A model generated the notes under the pieces. The model was not told the DNA's origin, did no database searches, and saw only the letters and a list, made by a program, of their open reading frames with translations. This document shows, in pieces, positions 6,092-11,136 of a DNA stretch of 11,136 bases (the stretch's first letter is position 1; each line of letters opens with the position of its first letter). The translations under genes were made by a program, and so were the position numbers. The stretch is from an uncultured bacterium (GTDB lineage: Bacteria; Krumholzibacteriota; Krumholzibacteriia; LZORAL124-64-63): positions 1-11,136 of the forward strand of contig CAINDZ010000474.1 of NCBI GenBank assembly GCA_903847545.1, given 5' to 3'.

Positions 6092-6122
6092 CGCGGCCGG
6101 CGCAGCGCGGCCGTCGCGGAAC

Positions 6123-6144
6123 GCCCGGCCCGGTGCCCGGCCCG
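6123..6144 (+). repeat. Short direct repeat before the DUF3467 gene
   Basis: GCCCGGCCCG occurs twice (6123-6132 and 6135-6144), separated by GT, immediately before the ribosome binding site region. It could be a regulator half-site pair or simple slippage in GC-rich DNA. Confidence 0.3.
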
Positions 6145-6162
6145 ACACAACCAGGAGCGGTC

Positions 6163-6474
6163 ATGGACAACAAGACTCCCCCCCAGCAGCAGCGCATCAC
6201 CCTGGACCTGGGCGAGAAGGAAGCCGAGGGCATCTACAGCAACCTGACGCTGATCTCGCACAGCCCGCACGAGTTCATCCTCGACTTCGCGCGGCTGGTG
6301 CCGGGCGCGCCGAAGAGCAAGGTGCACGCGCGCATCATCATGACGCCACAGTCGGCCAAGGCCCTGCAGCTGTCGCTGGGCGTGAACGTGCAGCGCTTCG
6401 AGGAGACGCACGGCGAGATCAAGCTGGCCGGGCAGCCGAACACGGGGCCGAACATCGGGTTCCAGACGAACTAG
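6163..6474 (+). CDS. DUF3467 domain protein
   Basis: A complete 103-residue protein of unknown function. After a short polar N-terminus (PPQQQ) come GIYSNLTLISHSPHEFILDF (23-42), the basic PGAPKSKVHARIIMTP (46-61), then the helix-like SAKALQLSLGVNVQRFEETHGEI. This is the pattern I know from DUF3467, a small family found in several bacterial phyla with no assigned function. No signal peptide or membrane segment is visible, so it is probably cytosolic. The ATG has AGGAG 5 nt upstream. It is the only plus-strand gene here. It diverges from rfaE1 (156 bp between start codons) and runs toward the permease gene with only 13 bp between the two stop codons and no visible terminator. I could not identify its own promoter. 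Confidence 0.88.
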   Translation: MDNKTPPQQQRITLDLGEKEAEGIYSNLTLISHSPHEFILDFARLVPGAPKSKVHARIIMTPQSAKALQLSLGVNVQRFEETHGEIKLAGQPNTGPNIGFQTN

Positions 6475-6487
6475 CGGACCCGGCACA

Positions 6488-7705
6488 CTAGGCGCTGACC
6501 TGCCGCCGCAGGCGCGCCGCCGCGAGCGCGAACACGGCCACGAACCAGAGCGCGAGGCCCGCCAGCATCGGCAGCGTCTCGGCCAGGCCCCACCCGCGCC
6601 CGACCAGGCCGTGGAAGACGGTGATGGCCTGCCCCGTGGGCAGCGCCTTGCCGATCGCCTGCATGAACGAGGGCACGACCTCGAGCGGCCACCACAGGCC
6701 GCCGATGGCGCCCAGCGCCATGGTCAGGCCGCTGCCCAGCCCGTCAGCTTGCGGCCCGGTGCGGGCCAGCGTGCCCAGCAGGATGGACGCCGACGAGGCG
6801 AAGGCGGCGAACAGCACCACGACCGCGACCAGCGCCGCCGGCGAGTCGCCGTAGTCGAGCCCGAAGGCCAGCGCGTTCATCCCCAGCAGGATGGCGCCCT
6901 GCACCAGGCCCACCGCCATGCCCCCCAGGAAGTAGCCGGCGACCAGGTCGACCGCGCCCGCGCGGCTGATGACCAGCCGGGCCAGCGTGCGGTCGTGGCG
7001 CTCCTGCACCAGGTCCTTGGCCGAGACCATCATGAACATGAGCATGAAGAACAGGACGTAGGCCGGGCCGACGTGCTGCGCCGAGCGCGTCAGGCCCCAG
7101 TCCTGCGTCTGCAGGCGGCCGAGCGTGGACGCGCGCAGGCGGACCCGCGGCTGGTCCCAGGACGCGGCGAAGGCCTTCTCGTCGAAGGCCGCGGCGCCGT
7201 CGCGCGCCGGCTCGGTCCCGGGCGCGGCCACCAGTGAGCGGGCGGCCTGCTCGGTGTTCATGCGCAGCAGCGAGCGGTCGATGACCGAGCGCGCGGTCTG
7301 GCTGCTGAGGCGGTTGCCGTCGACCGTCAGCTGCAGGTCGACCTTGGCGCCGCCGGCCATGGCGGCGCTGAACCCGGCGGGGATGCGCAGCACGGCGGTG
7401 GCCGACCCGTTGTCGGTCAAGGCCCGCGCGCGGGCATCGGTGGCGGCCGAGTCGACGACGACGACCTCGAAGCGCTCGTGCGCGCGCAGCGGGGCCAGCA
7501 GCCGCTCCACGGCCGGGCCCCGGTCCTGGTCGAAGACCGTTACGCGGCGCTTGGGCGGCGTGCCGTTGCTCCAGTCGCCCATGAGCATGCCCATCATGTA
7601 CGAGAAGACCATCGGCATGACGATGAGCCACACCAGGCCGCCCCGGTCGCGCACGGTGCGCAGCAGACGCAGGCGCACCATGGCGCCGACCACCTGGAGG
7701 TTCAT
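6488..7705 (-). CDS. ABC-2 type transporter permease (second of the pair)
   Basis: A 405-residue membrane subunit of an ABC exporter. A first membrane helix at about 24-43 is followed by a large extracytoplasmic part (about 45-210). Then come about five helices near 212-229, 255-282, 289-311, 320-340 and 377-397. The motif GGLWWPLEVVP (335-345) before the last part is typical of ABC-2 permeases, as is the cytoplasmic stretch KDLVQERHDRTLARL (230-244) after helix 2. It ends with a basic tail. The ATG has GGGGAGG 6 nt upstream and overlaps the stop of the preceding permease (ATGA, 7702-7705). It is not a close copy of its partner; the two probably form a heterodimer driven by the ATPase encoded upstream. 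The substrate is unknown. Confidence 0.88.
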   Translation of the reverse strand: MNLQVVGAMVRLRLLRTVRDRGGLVWLIVMPMVFSYMMGMLMGDWSNGTPPKRRVTVFDQDRGPAVERLLAPLRAHERFEVVVVDSAATDARARALTDNGSATAVLRIPAGFSAAMAGGAKVDLQLTVDGNRLSSQTARSVIDRSLLRMNTEQAARSLVAAPGTEPARDGAAAFDEKAFAASWDQPRVRLRASTLGRLQTQDWGLTRSAQHVGPAYVLFFMLMFMMVSAKDLVQERHDRTLARLVISRAGAVDLVAGYFLGGMAVGLVQGAILLGMNALAFGLDYGDSPAALVAVVVLFAAFASSASILLGTLARTGPQADGLGSGLTMALGAIGGLWWPLEVVPSFMQAIGKALPTGQAITVFHGLVGRGWGLAETLPMLAGLALWFVAVFALAAARLRRQVSA

Positions 7706-9033
7706 GCCCAGCCTCCCCGCTTCACGCGCGCGTTGAACAGCACGAGGATCACCACGAGCAGCACCAGACTGGCGCCCGCGAGCACGAGCAGCGGCGTGGC
7801 GATGCCGGACAGTCCCTCGTTGCCGCCGATGACGCGACTGAACGACAGGTTCGCCCAGTAGTTGAAGACGTAGCGGCCGGCGCCCGCGGCCCACGGCGGC
7901 AGGTTGTCGACCGGCAGGAAGTTGCCGCCGATCATCCCCGAGACCAGGATCACGGCCGTGCAGAGGTTGTCGAGCACCTTCTCCCGGCTCACCAGCAGCG
8001 CCAGCGCCAGGAAGAAGCCCGCGGCCGCCGTGCAGGTGAGCACGATGACGATGGGCAGCGTCCAAGGGTCGGGCCCGAGGTTGACGCGGAACAGCAGGGC
8101 GCCCACGCCCAGAAGCACCGACAGCATGACGAGCCCCTGCGCGACCGAGGCGATCCACTTGCCCACCACGATGGGCCAGGCCGGGCCGGGCCCCAGCAGC
8201 TGCCGCTGCAGCGTGCGTCGCGCGCGCTCGCGGTGCAGGTCGCGCGCACCGGCCGCCACCGCGAACATCAGGAAGAAGACGGCGAAGCTGGGCAGGAAGT
8301 AGTCGAACAGGCTGGTCTCGCGCTGCTCTTCCTGGCCCGTGGGCACCTTGTCCGCGACCGCCAGGCCGGCAGCCGCCCCCTGCAGGGCGCGCTGCAGCGC
8401 CACCTGGTGGTCGAACTGGCGCACCAGGAAGTCGAATGCCCGCTCGCGCGCGGCCGTCTGGCCCGGGTCGCGCAGGCGCGTCCAGATGTCGGTGACGTCG
8501 CCCTCGAGCAGGCCGTCGAGGCCCAGCGAGTCGGCGCCGATGGTCATGTAGTCGTCGGGCCAGAGCGCGCGGAAGGCGGCCTCGCCGGCCTGCACCCGCA
8601 GCACGCCGCGGCCGACGATCTCCTCGACGATGCCCGCCTTGATGTCGCTCGACGGGTCCTTCCAGACCTCGACGACCAGCGAGTCGGCGCGGAAGAACGC
8701 GGTCAGCGGGTCGTCCGGCAGCACGAGCGCGGCGGCCACCTTGCCGTTGCGCACCAGCGTGTCGGCGGCCAGCGAGTCGGCCCAGACCGGGGCGAAGAAG
8801 CCCGACTTCTCGAGGCCCTCGAGCAGGCGCGTGCGCATCGACTCGGGCACGTCCTCGGCGACGATGGCGACCGGGATCGCGCTGATGCCCTTCTTGCCGA
8901 AGACGCCGCCGCCGAACGACAGGCCCATCACCGCGGTCAGGGCCAGCGGCAGCGCCACGTTGACGACAAGGGCGCGACGGTCGGCGGCCATCCGTTTCAG
9001 GTCGCGACGGGCGAACACCCAGGCGCGCGTCAT
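7702..9033 (-). CDS. ABC-2 type transporter permease (first of the pair)
   Basis: A 443-residue membrane subunit. Helix 1 lies at about 21-41, followed by a long outer domain (about 45-240) rich in acidic residues that contains ADSL three times (85-88, 116-119, 167-170). Helices follow near 245-264, 293-315, 325-347, 353-372 and 411-433. The cytoplasmic motif ARDLHRERARRTLQRQLLG (263-281) and the MIGGNFLPVDNLPPW stretch (367-381) are typical of the ABC-2 family (YhhJ/NatB-like architecture). The start overlaps the ATPase stop by 4 bp (9030-9033), with a modest GGGAAG 7 nt upstream, so translation probably depends on coupling. It forms one exporter with the ATPase before it and the permease after it. 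The substrate cannot be told from the sequence. Confidence 0.88.
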   Translation of the reverse strand: MTRAWVFARRDLKRMAADRRALVVNVALPLALTAVMGLSFGGGVFGKKGISAIPVAIVAEDVPESMRTRLLEGLEKSGFFAPVWADSLAADTLVRNGKVAAALVLPDDPLTAFFRADSLVVEVWKDPSSDIKAGIVEEIVGRGVLRVQAGEAAFRALWPDDYMTIGADSLGLDGLLEGDVTDIWTRLRDPGQTAARERAFDFLVRQFDHQVALQRALQGAAAGLAVADKVPTGQEEQRETSLFDYFLPSFAVFFLMFAVAAGARDLHRERARRTLQRQLLGPGPAWPIVVGKWIASVAQGLVMLSVLLGVGALLFRVNLGPDPWTLPIVIVLTCTAAAGFFLALALLVSREKVLDNLCTAVILVSGMIGGNFLPVDNLPPWAAGAGRYVFNYWANLSFSRVIGGNEGLSGIATPLLVLAGASLVLLVVILVLFNARVKRGGWA

Positions 9034-9971
9034 GGGGCGTCTTCCCGCAGGCCGCGGCCGGTGAGCGTCAGGTACAGCGTCTCGAGGTTGGGCCGCTCGA
9101 TCTCGAGTTGCTCGAGGGGCAGGTCGTTGGCGCGCAGCCACTCCTGGATGACCGGCAGCAGGCGGCCGCCGTCGGGCGTGCGCACCTCGAGCTTGCCGCG
9201 CCGCTCGCCGATGCCCGTGCAGCCGGGCCAGCCCGCGCCCGCGGCGCGGAACGCCTCGTGCCGGTCGGCCGGCAGGCTGAGGCGGATCAGGTCGGCGTCG
9301 CCGATCTGGCTGATGAGCGACTCCTTGTCGCCCAGCGCCACGAGCCGGCCGCGGTCGATGACCCCGATGCGGTCGCAGAGCTGCTCGGCCTCCTCCAGGT
9401 AGTGCGTGGTGTAGATGACCGTCAGCCCCTGCCGCCCCAGCTGCGCGATGAGCTCGAGGATGCGCGAGCGCGCCTGCGCGTCGATGCCGACGGTTGGCTC
9501 GTCCAGGAAGAGCACCTCGGGCTCGTGGATGAGCCCGGCCACCAGGTTCAGGCGCCGCTGCATGCCGCCGGAGTACGTCTCCACCTTGCGGCGGGCCGCA
9601 TCCACCAGGTCGGCCATGACCAGCAGTTCCTCGACGCGCTTGCCCAGCGCGGCACCCCCCAGCCCGTGCAGGCGGCCCCAGAACATGAGGTTGTCGCGCG
9701 CCGTGAGGTCGGTGTAGAGCGCGATCTCCTGCGGCACGACGCCGATCAGGCGACGCACCTCCTTCGCGCCCGCGGCGACGTCGTGGCCGCCGATGCGCAC
9801 CTGCCCGCCGTCGGCGTGCAGCAGCGTCGAGAGCACGCCGATGGTGGTCGTCTTGCCCGCGCCGTTGGGCCCGAGCAGGCCGAAGAGCTCGCCGCGCGCG
9901 ACGGAGAACGTCACGCCGTCGACGGCCTTGTGCGAGCCGTATTTCTTGACCAGGTCGCGGACTTCGATCAC
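9030..9971 (-). CDS. ABC-2 type exporter ATP-binding protein
   Basis: A 313-residue ATPase of the ABC-2 exporter class (DrrA/CcmA-like). It carries Walker A GPNGAGKTT (34-42), the Q-loop Gln81 in VVPQEIALY, signature YSGGMQRR (133-140), Walker B LFLDEPT (154-160), D-loop GIDAQ (162-166) and H-loop TTH with His190. A C-terminal extension after about 225 is typical of this class and ends in NLETLYLTLTGRGLRED. The start is GTG with GGAGGG 6 nt upstream, overlapping the acyltransferase stop (GTGA, 9968-9971). All catalytic motifs are intact. It should power the two permeases encoded directly after it. Overlap with a lipid A-type acyltransferase suggests an envelope lipid or glycolipid substrate, but that is inference. 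Confidence 0.95.
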   Translation of the reverse strand: MIEVRDLVKKYGSHKAVDGVTFSVARGELFGLLGPNGAGKTTTIGVLSTLLHADGGQVRIGGHDVAAGAKEVRRLIGVVPQEIALYTDLTARDNLMFWGRLHGLGGAALGKRVEELLVMADLVDAARRKVETYSGGMQRRLNLVAGLIHEPEVLFLDEPTVGIDAQARSRILELIAQLGRQGLTVIYTTHYLEEAEQLCDRIGVIDRGRLVALGDKESLISQIGDADLIRLSLPADRHEAFRAAGAGWPGCTGIGERRGKLEVRTPDGGRLLPVIQEWLRANDLPLEQLEIERPNLETLYLTLTGRGLREDAP

Positions 9972-10888
9972 GGGCGTCCCTCCGGGTTGCCGGCCCCCGC
10001 CGGCGGCTTCGTCTTCCAGCGCCGGTGCGTCCAGAAGTACTGCGACGGCTCCCTACGCACGGCCGCCTCCAAACGTTGCGCATAGGTTTCGGTCAGGCGC
10101 TGCACGGCCTCGGCCTCGCCCCAGGCGGGGTCGGCCTCGTAGGGCGGGCCGATCTCGAGGCGGTGCCGGCCGTCCGGCAGGCGGAAGATGACCGCGCTGA
10201 CGACCGGGGCCTGCAGCTTCCAGGCGAAATAGCCGGCGCCGCGGTAGAACGAGGCGGGCGTGCCCAGGAAGGGCGCGAAGCAGCCGTCGGGGCCCGCGTC
10301 CTGGTCGGCCGCGAGGCCGATGACGTCGCCGCGGCGCAGGGCGACGACCATCTCCTTGAGCGGGCCGCCCGCGCGCAGCGTGCGCACGCCGGCGCGCGCG
10401 CGCGTGGCGTTCAGCAAGCGGTCCGACTGCGCGTTGGACTGGCTCTTGGCCAGGAAGGTGATGGGCAGGCCCTCGGCCCCGAGGCGCGCGGCGAGCAGTT
10501 CCCAGTTGCCGAAGTGCCCGGTCACCAGCAGCACGCCGCGCCCGCGCGCCGCGGCGGTGCGGTAGTGCTCGAGGCCCTCGATGTCAACCCAGGCGCGCAG
10601 CGCCTCGCGGTCGAGGCGGCCGAGCAGCAGGAACTCCATGAGGTTCAGGCCGAGGTGGCGGAAGAAGGCGGCGGCGACCGCGTCGCGCGCGTTGTCATCC
10701 AGCGTGTCGCCGAAGGCCCGGCGCAGGTTGTCGCCCACGACGGCGCGGCGGTACAGGCCCCGCGCCCAGACCAGCCCGCCCAGCCCCCGGCCCAGGGCAA
10801 GCAACGCCCGGCGCGGCAGCAGCGACCCGAGGCCGGCCAGCGCGCGCAGCAGCGCGTAGTCTCGTCGTTGGCGGGCGGGCGAAGCCAG
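9968..10888 (-). CDS. Lysophospholipid/lipid A acyltransferase (LpxL/HtrB family)
   Basis: Inner-membrane acyltransferase of the family that adds secondary acyl chains to lipid A. Numbered from the start chosen here it has 306 residues: a hydrophobic N-terminus (YALLRALAGLGSLLPRRALLALGRG, split at 11-35), DNLRRAFG (53-60), the catalytic HX4E motif GHFGNWE (124-130, His125/Glu130), FLAKSQSN (145-152), AADQDAG (193-199), and FLGTPASFYRG (207-217). No in-frame ATG or GTG exists between the upstream stop codon at 10967-10969 and the conserved core. The first usual codon is TTG at 10802-10804, which has no good ribosome binding site and removes 28 family-like residues. A CTG at 10886-10888 lies 7 nt after a perfect GGAGG and restores the family N-terminus. 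I therefore use it, at moderate certainty. Exact acyl acceptor unknown. Confidence 0.85.
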   Translation of the reverse strand: MASPARQRRDYALLRALAGLGSLLPRRALLALGRGLGGLVWARGLYRRAVVGDNLRRAFGDTLDDNARDAVAAAFFRHLGLNLMEFLLLGRLDREALRAWVDIEGLEHYRTAAARGRGVLLVTGHFGNWELLAARLGAEGLPITFLAKSQSNAQSDRLLNATRARAGVRTLRAGGPLKEMVVALRRGDVIGLAADQDAGPDGCFAPFLGTPASFYRGAGYFAWKLQAPVVSAVIFRLPDGRHRLEIGPPYEADPAWGEAEAVQRLTETYAQRLEAAVRREPSQYFWTHRRWKTKPPAGAGNPEGRP

Positions 10889-10895
10889 GGTCGTG

Positions 10896-10900
10896 CCTCC
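10896..10900 (-). promoter_or_regulatory. Ribosome binding site pointing to a CTG start of the acyltransferase
   Basis: A perfect GGAGG lies 7 nt before CTG at 10886-10888. It is the only strong ribosome binding site between the dprA stop and the conserved part of the acyltransferase. Confidence 0.5.
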
Positions 10901-10950
10901 GGGCGGGGTCCGTCGGCGACGGGTCGGCGCGCGCGCCCGGCTGTCCCCCG

Positions 10951-11136
10951 TCAGCCTGCGGCGAGTCTACGGGCCAGCCGCCCGCCGGGCAACCGGTGGA
11001 TCAGTCCGGCCATCTCCAGCGCCGTCAGGCCCGCCACGAACCCGTGCTCGTCGCCGGGCCACCGGCGGCGCAGCTCGTCGCGCGTGCAGCCGCCGAGGTC
11101 GAGCTGGCCCCACAGCCAGCGGGCGGCGGCGTCGGC
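10951..11136 (-). CDS. dprA: DprA C-terminal winged-helix end (N-terminal part outside the window)
   Basis: The last 61 codons of a gene entering from the right edge and ending in TGA at 10951-10953. The translation has the DprA winged-helix pattern: ARWLWGQLDLGGCTRDELRR, then FVAGLTALEMAGLIHRLPGGRLARR. The piece LxxLEMxGLIxRLPGGR is characteristic of the C-terminal domain of DprA/Smf, the protein that loads RecA on single-stranded DNA during natural transformation. The Rossmann DNA-binding core is not in the window, so the assignment rests on this short domain alone. The acyltransferase follows after a 62-bp gap (to the CTG start) with no clear terminator, so the two may be cotranscribed. 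Confidence 0.7.
   Translation of the reverse strand, partial: ADAAARWLWGQLDLGGCTRDELRRRWPGDEHGFVAGLTALEMAGLIHRLPGGRLARRLAAG

Noticed and set aside
8365..8785. Three ADSL repeats in the first permease as a repeat domain
   Set aside because: The four-residue matches are unevenly spaced and the surrounding residues do not align.
7702..10083. A 793-codon minus-strand frame running over the permease, ATPase and acyltransferase genes
   Set aside because: Only the part from 9033 down to 7702 is the real permease. The upstream part is an arginine-rich off-frame reading of the ATPase and acyltransferase genes.
1..11136. CRISPR arrays, tRNA or rRNA genes, insertion sequences, phage or toxin-antitoxin genes
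   Set aside because: No spaced direct repeats, no cloverleaf-like or rRNA sequence and no transposase or integrase motifs were seen. Composition is even across the window.

Overview
The window is very GC-rich DNA (roughly 70% by eye), densely packed with genes, and nearly all coding is on the minus strand. It carries heptose (LPS inner-core) synthesis genes, a lipid A-type acyltransferase, and a succinyl-CoA synthetase/Ndk cluster beside a DUF177 (YceD) gene. This points to a Gram-negative, LPS-making bacterium with a high-GC genome. The combination would fit a lineage near the FCB group, such as Eisenbacteria or Krumholzibacteriota. That placement is a guess from gene content, not something the sequence proves.

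Region A (about 1-6091, minus strand, read from right to left). A promoter-like site at 6063-6091 (TTGACA, 17 bp, TAGGTT) sits before rfaE1 (ADP-heptose pathway kinase). rfaE1 overlaps rfaE2 (adenylyltransferase) by 4 bp. Then follow a 438-residue P-loop protein of the cyclic 2,3-diphosphoglycerate synthetase / predicted GTPase family, sucC, sucD and ndk. All six point the same way with gaps of 61-98 bp or an overlap, so they could form one transcription unit. Gaps from the P-loop gene onward contain GC-rich hairpins without T-tracts, which may set relative expression or mRNA stability. After ndk come two strong hairpins and a second promoter-like site of the same design (TTGACA, 17 bp, TAAGGT). 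It drives a DUF177/YceD-like gene cut by the left edge.

Region B (6163-6474) is the only plus-strand gene. It encodes a complete 103-residue DUF3467 protein, divergent from rfaE1 and convergent with the next gene with only 13 bp between stop codons.

Region C (6488-11136, minus strand). From right to left: the C-terminal winged-helix end of DprA (cut by the right edge), a lipid A-type (LpxL/HtrB-family) acyltransferase, an ABC-2-type exporter ATPase, and two different ABC-2 permeases. From the acyltransferase to the last permease every junction is a 4-bp stop/start overlap (GTGA, ATGA, ATGA). The four products are therefore probably made together. An exporter working on a lipid or glycolipid is a reasonable inference but is not proven.

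No tRNA, rRNA, insertion sequence, integrase or CRISPR array was seen. The most interesting items are the cDPG-synthetase-like protein placed between heptose genes and sucCD-ndk, the two promoters of identical architecture (one with a palindrome in its spacer), a likely CTG start in the acyltransferase, a divergent Ndk active-site motif, and the acyltransferase-ABC exporter block.
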